Notes under the pieces: generated by a model
Database searches by the model: none
The model's input: only the letters and a program-made list of their open reading frames with translations
What the model was told of the DNA's origin: nothing
Part shown: positions 9,673 through 19,014 of the stretch, piece after piece
How the letters are laid out: each line of letters starts with the position of its first letter
How positions within the stretch are numbered: position 1 is the stretch's first letter
Position numbers and translations under genes: made by a program
DNA from: Sphingomonas swuensis
GTDB taxonomy: Bacteria; Pseudomonadota; Alphaproteobacteria; Sphingomonadales; Sphingomonadaceae
Length of the DNA stretch: 64,000 nucleotides
Reading direction: 5' to 3'
Assembly: GCF_039538045.1 (NCBI RefSeq)
Contig: NZ_BAABBQ010000001.1
Span: 2,130,001 to 2,194,000, forward strand

Positions 9673-10473
9673 ATGGGGACGCGCCTGCAACCGGGGGAGC
9701 CGCACGCCATCATTGCCGAGCTAGCCGCCGATCCGTCGGTGCTCCTCCCCTTCATCCTGATCGGCTTTGCAGCGCAGCTGGTCGATGGCGCGCTCGGCAT
9801 GGCCTATGGCACGATCAGCTCGACCCTGCTGGTGGGACTGGGGGTCCCGCCTGCCGTGGCCAGCGCCGGCGTCCACACCGCCGAGACCTTCACGACCGGG
9901 ATCAGCGCGATCAGCCATGTCGCGCACCGCAACGTCGACTGGCGGCTGTTCGCCCGGATCGTGCTGCCCGGTGTGGTCGGTGGCGTGCTCGGCGCCTATG
10001 TGCTGAGCAACATCCATGCCGACGCGGCGCGGCCCTTCGTGCTCGGCTACCTGCTGCTTCTCGGCTTCTACCTGTTCTGGCGCGGCTGGACCCACCGGCA
10101 TGTCGTCAAGACCCCCAAGGTGGTCGCGCCACTGGGGCTCGTTGGCGGCTTCCTCGATGCGGCGGGCGGCGGCGGGTGGGGCCCGATCGTCACCTCCAAC
10201 CTGATGGTCCAGGGAAGCGAGCCGCGCTACACCATCGGCACCGTCAACACCGCCGAATTCTTCCTGACCCTGACCATCTCGGCGACCTTCCTGCTGACCC
10301 TCGGCTGGGAGGCGTTCAGCGTGGCCATCGTCGGCCTGCTGATCGGCGGCGTGGTCGCCGCGCCGCTGGGCGCCGTGGTCGCCAAGCGTGTCGAGGCGGA
10401 CAAGTTGCTGGTGTTGGTCGGTGGAGTGCTGACCGCGACCAGCGGCTGGGGATTGTGGCGCCTGCTCGGCTGA
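9673..10473 (+). CDS. Sulfite exporter TauE/SafE family permease
   Basis: An inner-membrane anion permease with paired repeats of about four helices. The N-terminal signature AAQLVDGALGMAYGTISST and the mirrored GFLDAAGGGGWGPI are typical of the family. I place the start at the ATG at 9673 (266 aa) because the earlier in-frame ATGs at 9574 and 9601 lack a ribosome-binding site and would leave only 13 bp to divergent cysE. Its neighbour cysE suggests sulfite or sulfonate handling. Confidence 0.82.
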   Translation: MGTRLQPGEPHAIIAELAADPSVLLPFILIGFAAQLVDGALGMAYGTISSTLLVGLGVPPAVASAGVHTAETFTTGISAISHVAHRNVDWRLFARIVLPGVVGGVLGAYVLSNIHADAARPFVLGYLLLLGFYLFWRGWTHRHVVKTPKVVAPLGLVGGFLDAAGGGGWGPIVTSNLMVQGSEPRYTIGTVNTAEFFLTLTISATFLLTLGWEAFSVAIVGLLIGGVVAAPLGAVVAKRVEADKLLVLVGGVLTATSGWGLWRLLG

Positions 10474-10549
10474 ACTGTCTCGGCACCGCGACGAACCGGC
10501 TTGTCCAACTCCTGCAGCCATCTAATTTCGCGGTGAGGAGCTGACACGC

Positions 10550-10957
10550 ATGTTCGAGCAGAGCCGCCGCCACCTCGACGAGGCCGGGGAGAGCTACTTC
10601 CAGCATATGAGGTTCGCGCTGACCGTCGCAGCCCTGGCGATCGGTGCCGGTCTTGGCTGTCTTGTCCATGCGATCGTCCCCGCCTTGTGCGAGAAGACCT
10701 GCAGCCGCACGGTCGCGATGCTCCAGGACCTGTTCCGCGATCGGAGCGCGCTTGCCGATGTGCAGCGCAAGGGTGAAGGCGTGCTGGTCTTCACCGGGCT
10801 GATGGGCGCCGCACTGGTCTTCGTTGGCGGCTTTTCGCTTGCCGGCGGTTCATCCCTCCCCACGCTGGTCGTTGCAGTGCTGCTCCTCGCCCTTCCGCTC
10901 GCCTATCTTCTGTCCGACCGCGAGCTTGCCGGATGGGAGGCGCTTGGCAGGTCCTAG
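10550..10957 (+). CDS. DUF6356-like membrane protein
   Basis: 135 aa. The N-terminal motif ESYFQHMRFALTVAALAIG followed by a short Cys-containing helix (LVHAIVPALCEKTC) is the pattern of the DUF6356 family seen in sphingomonads. Two more hydrophobic segments follow (LVFTGLMGAALVFVGGFSL and the next). GAGGAG precedes the ATG. The function is unknown; it sits just upstream of obgE in the same direction. Confidence 0.75.
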   Translation: MFEQSRRHLDEAGESYFQHMRFALTVAALAIGAGLGCLVHAIVPALCEKTCSRTVAMLQDLFRDRSALADVQRKGEGVLVFTGLMGAALVFVGGFSLAGGSSLPTLVVAVLLLALPLAYLLSDRELAGWEALGRS

Positions 10958-12959
<2,002 letters not shown>

Positions 12960-12963
<4 letters not shown>

Positions 12964-13109
12964 CCGTTGGCCTTGTAGCCGGCGACGGCGCCCAGCAGGA
13001 AGCAGGTCATCAGGGTGATCGAGATCTTCCCCGACGGATCGCTCCAACCGAAATAGGTCGGCCCCACCATGAAGAGGGCCACGAAGATACCTGTGGCTAG
13101 ATAGGACAT
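12960..13109 (-). CDS. Small two-helix membrane protein
   Basis: 49 aa: MSYLATGIFVALFMVGPTYF and a second hydrophobic segment ITLMTCFLLGAVAGYKANG. GGGAAGG sits eight bases before the ATG at 13109, which supports it as real. It is convergent with the SDR gene and shares four bases with it. Function unknown. Confidence 0.6.
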
Positions 13110-13233
13110 GCGACCTTCCCTTTTCGACGCTCGCCCGCATTGTCGCCCAGCATTGGTGAAGATGGGGTAAAGCTTGCCGCCGAGCCGCACTCGGGTCATA
13201 GGCCCGCCATCGACGGCAGCACGGGGTGAGATG

Positions 13234-13467
13234 ATGAAGGCGCGGGTGCTTGTGACCCTCAAGTCGGGCGTGCTCGACCCGCAGGGGAAGGCGATCCACC
13301 ATGCGCTGGAGGGGCTTGGCTTCCCGGGCATCAACGACGTCCGCGCGGGCAAGCTGATCGAACTCGACCTTGCCGACGGTGTCGAGGATTCGGCCATCGA
13401 GGAGATGTGCCGCAAGCTCCTCGCCAACACCGTCATCGAGAACTTCAAGATCGAGCGGCTCGGCTGA
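13234..13467 (+). CDS. purS: Phosphoribosylformylglycinamidine synthase subunit PurS
   Basis: Small bridging subunit of the FGAM synthase complex PurS-PurQ-PurL in purine synthesis. 77 aa, beginning [18 protein letters not shown] and including [11 protein letters not shown], both typical. An ATG also exists three bases earlier at 13231. The stop shares one base with the purQ start, so the pair is coupled. Confidence 0.95.
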   Translation: MKARVLVTLKSGVLDPQGKAIHHALEGLGFPGINDVRAGKLIELDLADGVEDSAIEEMCRKLLANTVIENFKIERLG

Positions 13468-14138
13468 TGCGGAGCGCGGTGCTGGTCTTCCCCGGATCGA
13501 ACTGCGACCGGGACCTCGCCGTCGCGCTGGAGCGGGTCACCGGCCAGGCGCCCGAGATGGTCTGGCATCGCGAGACCGCCCTCCCCGATGGCATCGACCT
13601 GATCGGAGTGCCCGGCGGCTTTTCCTACGGCGACTATCTCCGCTCGGGGGCGATGGCTGCGCGATCGCCGATCATGACCGCGGTGGTCGAGGCAGCGTCG
13701 CGCGGCACGCCGGTTCTCGGCATCTGCAACGGCTTCCAGGTGCTGACCGAGGCCGGTCTCCTGCCCGGCGCGCTGATGCGCAACGCCAACCTCACCTTCG
13801 TCTGCAAGGACGCCGATCTGACGGTGGTCAACAACCAGACCCTCTTCACCAGCGGCTATGAAGCGGGCGAGGCGATCACGATCCCGGTCGCGCACCATGA
13901 CGGCAACTATCAGGCCGACGCCGAGACGCTCGCCCGGCTCGAAGGCGAGGGTCGAGTCGCCTTCCGTTATGCCTGCACGGTCAACGGTTCGGCCAACGAC
14001 ATCGCCGGGATCGTCAACGCCGGCGGCAATGTGCTCGGAATGATGCCGCACCCCGAGCGGGCGGCCGAGGCGGCGCATGGCAATGAGGATGGACGGCGGC
14101 TGTTCGAAAGCCTGCTGGGCGCGCTCCAGAGCGCCTGA
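13467..14138 (+). CDS. purQ: Phosphoribosylformylglycinamidine synthase subunit PurQ
   Basis: Glutaminase subunit supplying ammonia to PurL. 223 aa of class I amidotransferase fold: FPGSNCDRD at the N-terminus, nucleophile Cys in [14 protein letters not shown], and catalytic His/Glu in MMPHPERA. PurL is not in the window. Confidence 0.96.
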   Translation: MRSAVLVFPGSNCDRDLAVALERVTGQAPEMVWHRETALPDGIDLIGVPGGFSYGDYLRSGAMAARSPIMTAVVEAASRGTPVLGICNGFQVLTEAGLLPGALMRNANLTFVCKDADLTVVNNQTLFTSGYEAGEAITIPVAHHDGNYQADAETLARLEGEGRVAFRYACTVNGSANDIAGIVNAGGNVLGMMPHPERAAEAAHGNEDGRRLFESLLGALQSA

Positions 14139-14147
14139 GGAGTTCGT

Positions 14148-14354
14148 TCAGCGGCGACGCGGGGTCACGTCGCGGCAGCCGCTCATTGCCGGCGGCATGG
14201 CACAGAGCAGCACCCGGTCGGGTCCCTTGGTGTCGAGCACCATCGTCCTGCGCTCGAGCGTCATTGGATCGGTGATGATCACCACCGTCGCAGCCTGCGC
14301 CGTCGTTGCCGACAGCATCAGCAACAGTCCTGCACCCACCAAATGAACACGCAT
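14148..14354 (-). CDS. Small secreted protein, function unknown
   Basis: 68 aa with a clear signal peptide (MRVHLVGAGLLLMLSATTAQAA) and a mature part of about 45 residues with two cysteines (LLCAMPPAMSGC). AGGGG precedes the ATG at 14354. The gene is convergent with purQ. No family recognised. Confidence 0.6.
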   Translation of the reverse strand: MRVHLVGAGLLLMLSATTAQAATVVIITDPMTLERRTMVLDTKGPDRVLLCAMPPAMSGCRDVTPRRR

Positions 14355-14453
14355 CGTCGACACCCCTGTCTTGTGCGCATAACACACCCTTTCCGCCGTT
14401 AACAGCGGATGAATGCTTGAGCGTTGCGGCTCGCGGCACTAGCGCAGCAGCGG

Positions 14454-14530
14454 GCGCCCGTAGCTCAGCTGGATAGAGCACGTGCCTTCTAAGCTCGTGG
14501 TCGCAGGTTCGAGTCCTGCCGGGCGCGCCA
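14454..14530 (+). tRNA. tRNA-Arg (anticodon TCT)
   Basis: A full cloverleaf: acceptor GCGCCCG/CGGGCGC, D-stem GCTC/GAGC, anticodon loop CTTCTAA giving TCT (reads AGA), T-arm GCAGG-TTCGAGT-CCTGC, discriminator G and encoded CCA. The anticodon stem carries one U-U mismatch (CGTGC/GCTCG). It marks the switch from core genes to accessory genes and is a plausible integration site. Confidence 0.95.
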
Positions 14531-14600
14531 TTCACGTGTGAGGCTGCAGTATACTTGCGCCTCTGTTGCAAGCGCTTGCGCCTCTTTTAGCGGTGATCTC

Positions 14601-14693
14601 TGGTGGGAAACGGAACGGCAGGTCTTGGGTGAGGATTGCGGATAACGGACGTCCGTTAATGCGGGTCCAAGCGGCGGCTTCGCGCCCATGTGC
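14601..14693 (+). repeat. Dispersed intergenic repeat, copy A
   Basis: Begins TGGTGGGAAACGGAACGG and includes the perfect palindrome AACGGACGTCCGTT (14644-14657), ending near CGCGCCCA. It shares the TGGTGG(G/A)AA(A/G)CGGA start and GCGCCCA end with copies at 18796 and 33779. It fills most of the gap between the tRNA and the flavoprotein gene. Confidence 0.6.
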
Positions 14694-14806
14694 GACGTAG
14701 CAGAGGCTCTCGAACGCTCCTTTAAGCCGACGCTACCGAGGCGCGGCTTGAGTAAGCCTGAAACCCGTAGCCACTCCAGCTTCGTTCGGGTGCTGGAGGA
14801 TCTGAC

Positions 14807-16147
14807 ATGAACTTCGATCTCGTAATCATCGGCTCGGGGACCGCTGCCATGGTCGCCGCCTTTCGTGTCCGCGCTGCGGGGTGGAGCGTCGCGATCGTCG
14901 ATGAGAAGCCATTCGGCGGTACCTGCGCCTTACGAGGCTGTGACCCGAAGAAGATGCTCGTTGCCGGTGTCGAGGTGGTCGACGCGCAGCGGCGGGTGCA
15001 GGGACACGGCGTCGCCGGGAAGATACACATTGATTGGGCGGAGCTGATCCGCTTCAAACGGACGTTCACCGACCCGATCCCGGAGAAGCATCAGCAGCGG
15101 TACGACGATAAGGGTATCGCCACCTTTCGTAGCCGCGCGCGGTTCGTCGGTCCTAACACCCTCGCGATCAACGACACAGAGGTTCAAGCTCGCCACGTCG
15201 TGATCGCCTCGGGTGCAAAGCCAATGCATCTCGGAATATCAGGCGAAGAACATCTCATCGACAACGAGGGCTTCCTCCAGCTGGAGCGGCTGCCGGACCG
15301 TATCGTCCTCGTGGGCGGCGGCTACATTGCTGCCGAATTCTCCCACATCGCTGCTCGAGCAGGCGCCGCCGTCACCATCCTGCAGCGCGGTCCGCGTCTC
15401 CTGCCACAGTTCGAGCCGGAACTCGTCGGCTGGCTGATGGAAGCGTTCGAAACCATCGGCGTGAATGTGCGCACCAACACCGAAGTCATAGCTATCGAGG
15501 AGAACGGAGGATCGTTCATCGTACACACCCGGGTCGGAGACGAGAGCGGCGCCGTGCACGCTGACCTGGTGGTGCACGCGGCCGGCCGCACGCCTGCTTT
15601 GGAGCAGTTGGACCTCCCGGCCGGTGGAGTGGCGGCAGAGAGCGGCCGTCTCCTTTTGAACGAGTATCTGCAGAGCGTCAGCAATCCATCGGTGTACGCC
15701 GCCGGCGACGCCGCTCAGTGGGGCCCGCCGCTAACCCCCGTCTCGAGTCACGATGCGAAGGTGGTCGCGGCGAACCTCCTGGACGGCAACCACAGCACGC
15801 CCAACTACGCTGGCGTTCCGAGCGTCGCATTCACCCTGCCGCCGATCGCCTCCGTCGGCGTCACCGAAGCGCAAGCGCGTGAGGCGGGCCTGCGCTTCCA
15901 GCTGAAGACAGAGAGGACTTCGGATTGGTACACCGCGAGGCGTGTTGCGGAGCAAGTCTATGGCTACAAGGCGCTTGTCGAGGAAGGAACGGGGCGGATC
16001 TTGGGTGCACATTTGGTGGGGCCCCATGCCGATGAGGTAATCAACCTGTTCGGCCTCGCTATCCGACATGGGCTTACTGCCGACGACCTGAAGTCGACGA
16101 TGTTCGCCTACCCCACTGGGGCCTCAGACATCGGCTACATGCTCTGA
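14807..16147 (+). CDS. FAD/NAD(P) disulfide oxidoreductase, glutathione-reductase-like
   Basis: A 446-aa flavoprotein with an N-terminal FAD motif (VIIGSGTAAMVAA), the redox disulfide as GGTCALRGCDPKK, the NAD(P) Rossmann motif VLVGGGYIAAEF, and the second FAD motif YAAGDAA. The C-terminus reads FAYPTGASDIGYM where most class I enzymes have HPTxxE, so the catalytic His-Glu pair is absent. It also lacks the N-terminal HMA domain and C-terminal Cys pair of MerA. It sits beside a MerR/MerT-like set, so a metal or thiol role is likely, but it is not a standard mercuric reductase. Confidence 0.8.
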   Translation: MNFDLVIIGSGTAAMVAAFRVRAAGWSVAIVDEKPFGGTCALRGCDPKKMLVAGVEVVDAQRRVQGHGVAGKIHIDWAELIRFKRTFTDPIPEKHQQRYDDKGIATFRSRARFVGPNTLAINDTEVQARHVVIASGAKPMHLGISGEEHLIDNEGFLQLERLPDRIVLVGGGYIAAEFSHIAARAGAAVTILQRGPRLLPQFEPELVGWLMEAFETIGVNVRTNTEVIAIEENGGSFIVHTRVGDESGAVHADLVVHAAGRTPALEQLDLPAGGVAAESGRLLLNEYLQSVSNPSVYAAGDAAQWGPPLTPVSSHDAKVVAANLLDGNHSTPNYAGVPSVAFTLPPIASVGVTEAQAREAGLRFQLKTERTSDWYTARRVAEQVYGYKALVEEGTGRILGAHLVGPHADEVINLFGLAIRHGLTADDLKSTMFAYPTGASDIGYML

Positions 16148-16194
16148 CGCCCCAAGGGGAATGGACGTGACCGCGTCGCGCTACGTCCTGTGGA

Positions 16195-16602
16195 TCAACC
16201 CGCCGGCTCTTGCTCGATCATATCGATGACGGCGCAGTGGGGCACGTGATCGCCAGAGCAGCGGTTTATGGCCGAGGCGAGCAGCTCCTCCAAGCGCGCG
16301 AGATCCACCATTTTGCGGCGCACAATCGCAAGATGTTGCGAGGCGATCTCCCGCACCTCGTCGCAACATGCGTCAGTCGGGCCCCCAAGGGCGAGGATCC
16401 CGCGCACCTCGTCCGGAGTAAAACCAAGTTCGCGGGCTCGCCGGATGAACCCCAGCGCCCGCAGATGGTCGTCACCATAGATCCGGTGACCGCCCTCGGT
16501 GCGGGGCGGGGACGCCACCAGTCCCACCTTTTCGAAGTAGCGTATCGTCTCGATGTTCACGCCCGTCCTGCGGGAGAGCTGGCCGATCGTGAAACTCGCC
16601 AT
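16195..16602 (-). CDS. MerR family metal-responsive regulator
   Basis: 135 aa: winged helix-turn-helix FTIGQLSRRTGVNIETIRYF, dimer helix MVDLARLEELL, and metal-type cysteines C80, C115 and C123. The 35-residue C80-C115 spacing equals that of MerR and ZntR, and the RCSGDHVPHC loop is one residue shorter than in MerR. It diverges from the MerT-like gene over a shared operator at 16618-16634. Hg(II), or Pb/Cd/Zn, is the likely inducer. Confidence 0.88.
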   Translation of the reverse strand: MASFTIGQLSRRTGVNIETIRYFEKVGLVASPPRTEGGHRIYGDDHLRALGFIRRARELGFTPDEVRGILALGGPTDACCDEVREIASQHLAIVRRKMVDLARLEELLASAINRCSGDHVPHCAVIDMIEQEPAG

Positions 16603-16612
16603 CAGATGTCGC

Positions 16613-16643
16613 TTGATCCTGTAGTGACTACAGGATGCATATA
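16613..16643 (+). promoter_or_regulatory. MerR-type promoter/operator with 19-bp spacer
   Basis: -35 TTGATC (16613-16618), 19-bp spacer and -10 CATATA (16638-16643). The spacer holds the perfect palindrome CCTGTAG-TGA-CTACAGG (16618-16634). The over-long spacer with a centred dyad is diagnostic of MerR-controlled promoters, here driving the MerT-like gene and probably autoregulating merR. Confidence 0.85.
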
Positions 16644-16670
16644 GCAGGGAATCGGCTTGGAGAAGAAACC

Positions 16671-17087
16671 TTGAGTACGGAACACACGATGCGCCCGGGG
16701 GTCGATGACGGCTCGGCCATTAGGACGAACGCGGATCGGGGCGTGGCAGCGCTGGGGACCATGGCGAGCCTTGCAGCCCTGTTCTCAGCGGCTGCCTGTT
16801 GCATCCTGCCGCTCGGGCTTGCGGCAATCGGCGTCGGTTCGGCCGGCCTTTCGTCCTTCGTGCCATTCCACTGGCCTCTGACGATCGCCGCGATTGTCGC
16901 GGTCGCCGCAGGATGGATCGTGCATCTCCGCAAGCGCCAAGCGTGCGCGCGGGATGCCACCTGCATGACACCGCCGCCGGCGAAGAGCACCTTCATTCTC
17001 CTCTCCGTGGCGACCGTTTTCGTGACGATCTCGGCGTGCTGGGGTTTCATAGAGGCGCCGCTCATGCGGATGCTCGGAGGCGCGTGA
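16671..17087 (+). CDS. MerT-like mercuric/metal transport membrane protein
   Basis: 138 aa with three hydrophobic helices. The first contains the paired cysteines of MerT in AACCILPLGLAAIGVG; a cytoplasmic loop has two more cysteines (RQACARDATCM), as MerT does. A TTG start at 16671 fits GGAGAAG five bases upstream; ATG 16689 is the alternative. It imports Hg(II) in classical mer operons, but no merA or merP is adjacent. Confidence 0.78.
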   Translation: MSTEHTMRPGVDDGSAIRTNADRGVAALGTMASLAALFSAAACCILPLGLAAIGVGSAGLSSFVPFHWPLTIAAIVAVAAGWIVHLRKRQACARDATCMTPPPAKSTFILLSVATVFVTISACWGFIEAPLMRMLGGA

Positions 17088-17311
17088 TGCAGCTGAGCTC
17101 GACCCTCACCTGTCCGAAGTGCGGCGGAGTTTCCACGGAGACGATGCCCACAGACGCATGCCAATTTTTCTATGACTGCAAGCATTGTGGCGAGGTGCTC
17201 CGCCCGCTCAAAGGGGACTGTTGCGTCTTCTGTTCCTATGCAGACGTGCCTTGTCCCCCGATCCAGGAAGCTCGGGAGACGGGCGCCAGTTCTTCCTGCT
17301 GTTCAGGCTGA
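17087..17311 (+). CDS. Small Cys-rich protein (GDCCVFCSYG family)
   Basis: 74 aa with five cysteine clusters: CPKCGG, CKHCGEV, then GDCCVFCSYADVPCPPIQ, a signature of small proteins that accompany MerT-like genes, and a CC near the end. The N-terminal part looks like a zinc ribbon. The start overlaps the MerT-like stop by one base (TGATG). It probably binds the imported metal. Confidence 0.8.
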   Translation: MQLSSTLTCPKCGGVSTETMPTDACQFFYDCKHCGEVLRPLKGDCCVFCSYADVPCPPIQEARETGASSSCCSG

Positions 17312-17349
17312 GCCTCGGCAGGCGATTCTGACCGTGCGTAGCGACCTGA

Positions 17350-17481
17350 TCAGCTGCGGATGAACAGGTTCTTCAGCCAGAGCGGGCCGGCGCGGCCGGC
17401 GCGCCGATCGGCCTCCTCCTTGGCGGCCCTCCCGGTGTAGCCGCGAGGATCGAACAGCTTTATGCGCGCCTTCGCAGGCGT
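17350..17481 (-). pseudogene. C-terminal remnant of an unidentified gene
   Basis: A 43-codon open stretch ending at TGA (17350-17352) with protein-like composition: KLFDPRGYTGRAAKEEADRR then PLWLKNLFIRS. An in-frame TGA at 17482 and no start upstream mark it as a 3' fragment. It is the only coding trace I see in the 17312-17667 gap. The parent family is not recognised. Confidence 0.4.
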
Positions 17482-17667
17482 TCAGATCGCGGGGACGAGG
17501 GTCAGTCCTCACCTGAACAGGCTGTGCGCTGGGCGAAGGTGGTAGCGTATCTGAAAGGCGCGGAAGGCAAGGTCCGCTTTCGACTGCGCTCGCCAAGCGG
17601 AAGGACCGCTGACGGCCACAGACGGTCGTCAATGACGCGAGATGCCCTTCGCCGCTACATAGGAGCC

Positions 17668-17850
17668 ATGTCTGGCCGTTCCTTCGATCCTAATAAGCGC
17701 ATTCGCGATAAGCAGCTGGCCCGCGATCAGGATGAGCGTGACCTCGCAGAAGGCAAGGTAAGCGCCGCCGAACTGCAACGGCGGAATAGCCTTTTCAGCG
17801 GCTTCGATCTTAGCTTGGGTCGGTTCGAGATCCGCAATCACATGCGCTGA
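17668..17850 (+). CDS. Small basic hypothetical protein
   Basis: 60 aa, MSGRSFDPNKRIRDKQLARD followed by a charged helix and SLFSGFDLSLGRFEI. AGGAG lies just before the ATG, with tight spacing. The frame is open back to 17524, but the extra residues look non-coding. No family recognised. Confidence 0.45.
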   Translation: MSGRSFDPNKRIRDKQLARDQDERDLAEGKVSAAELQRRNSLFSGFDLSLGRFEIRNHMR

Positions 17851-17933
17851 GCATGCTTGCGGCGTAGCAGAATCGCTCGCACCCCCCCCCTTCCACTTTG
17901 CTTCTGTGTTGCCGTTGCTGACCAAATGCAGTT

Positions 17934-17985
17934 GCAAAAATGGCAGTTTTTTGCGGGGTTATCATGCAAATGGGCAAAAATGGCA
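17934..17985. repeat. Direct repeat pair GCAAAAATGGCA near the integrase
   Basis: Two exact 12-mers at 17934-17945 and 17974-17985, 40 bp apart, in an AT-richer patch that also holds a GGTTATC (17958-17964)/GATAACC inverted pair. The patch lies 120 bp past the integrase 3' end, where recombinase arm-type sites or an old attachment site could be. The 17851-18106 gap holds nothing else I recognise. Confidence 0.4.
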
Positions 17986-18106
17986 TTTTGCTGGATAACC
18001 GAGCGCAATGCAGCCTTCTTCCTGCGCGATTTCCGCTCTTCAACAGGATGCGTAGACGTTTCGATGCACCGAAACGGTGGGCTGGTGAACCAGCCCACCG
18101 TCCATC

Positions 18107-18739
18107 TCAGATCTCAGTTGCCTCAGAAAGCGCCAAAGCATCTTCGACTTCGACTCCAAGGTATCGGACAGTGGTTTCGATCTTAGTGTGCCCGAGTAGG
18201 ATCTGCACGGCGCGCAGATTGCCTGTCTGCTTGTAGATGAGAGCTGCGTTTGTGCGGCGGAGCGAGTGGGTGCCGTAGTCTTCCCGGCGCAAACCTATGG
18301 CTGTCACCCATTCGTCAACCAGGCGAGCATACTGGCGGGTGCTCATATGCGCGAGCCGATCAACGCGGCTGGGAAAGACGTACTCCTCGAGCGAGCCACC
18401 ACGTCGTTCAAGCCACTGGAGCAAGCTGGTCCGAGCAGGTTCCAAAAGCTCGAACTGCACTGGGCGACCAGTCTTCTGCTGGACAATGATTGCTCGCTGG
18501 CGAATGCGGGCTCCACTGACCAGCTCATCGATCTTGATCTTCACGAGGTCACAACCGCGAAGCTTGCTGTCGATCGCCAGGTCAAAGAGCGCGCGATCGC
18601 GTAGCCGGTGTTCCTGCTCAAGGAAGAAGCGCACTGCCCAGACCTGCTTGGGCAGGAGTGGGCGCTTTGCACCTAGCTTACGGCCAACATTCCACGCGGG
18701 GCGGTCTTCCTGACCGGGATCGTAGATTGCATGTCCCAT
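18107..18739 (-). CDS. Tyrosine-type site-specific recombinase/integrase
   Basis: 210 aa. It carries the complete catalytic set: Arg in KLRGCDLVKI, Lys in QQKTGRPVQ, H-x-x-R in THSLRRTNAA, the GH in LLGHTKIETT and the nucleophile Tyr in VRYLGVE. It lacks a large N-terminal arm-binding domain, as in the short integrase family widespread in Proteobacteria. It may mobilise island segments; no duplicated tRNA end was seen next to it. Confidence 0.9.
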   Translation of the reverse strand: MGHAIYDPGQEDRPAWNVGRKLGAKRPLLPKQVWAVRFFLEQEHRLRDRALFDLAIDSKLRGCDLVKIKIDELVSGARIRQRAIIVQQKTGRPVQFELLEPARTSLLQWLERRGGSLEEYVFPSRVDRLAHMSTRQYARLVDEWVTAIGLRREDYGTHSLRRTNAALIYKQTGNLRAVQILLGHTKIETTVRYLGVEVEDALALSEATEI

Positions 18740-18795
18740 GCTTCATCTCCTCTGGCCGACAATGGCCAAAGGGAAAACGAGCAAAGAGGCTGTGA

Positions 18796-18895
18796 CTGGT
18801 GGAAAGCGGAACGTCTGTTTTCGGGCCGGGGATAGCGAATTGCAGACGCTCGTTCATGCAGGGCGCCGGGTCAGCTAAGCGCCCATCTCGGTCCT
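18796..18895 (+). repeat. Dispersed intergenic repeat, copy B
   Basis: TGGTGGAAAGCGGAACG, then TTTTCGGGCCGG, GCAGACGCTCGTTCATGC and GGGCGCCGGGTCAGCTAAGCG. It aligns along about 95 bases with the copy at 33779-33875 and is the cleanest pair of the family. It fills the space between the integrase and the copper ATPase promoter. Confidence 0.7.
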
Positions 18896-18974
18896 TCGAG
18901 CAAACAGCTGGCCGTGCCGCAAGCCGACATTGCGAGCCCACCAAGGCGCGTCGTTCGTTCCAGATAAACCACTC

Positions 18975-19005
18975 TTGACCCTAACATGATGTCAGGGTGC
19001 ATCTG
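18975..19005 (+). promoter_or_regulatory. CueR-type promoter of the copper ATPase
   Basis: TTGACC (18975-18980), then the near-perfect dyad CTAACATGATGTCAG inside a 19-bp spacer, and a weak -10 (CATCTG). The dyad core matches the TGACAC-T-GTGTCA operator at 21905, so the regulator at 21491 probably controls both. Confidence 0.7.
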
Positions 19006-19014
19006 GAGTCGGCC

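Noticed and set aside
14807..16147. Call as mercuric reductase merA
   Set aside because: No HMA domain, no C-terminal Cys pair, and the usual C-terminal catalytic motif is replaced.
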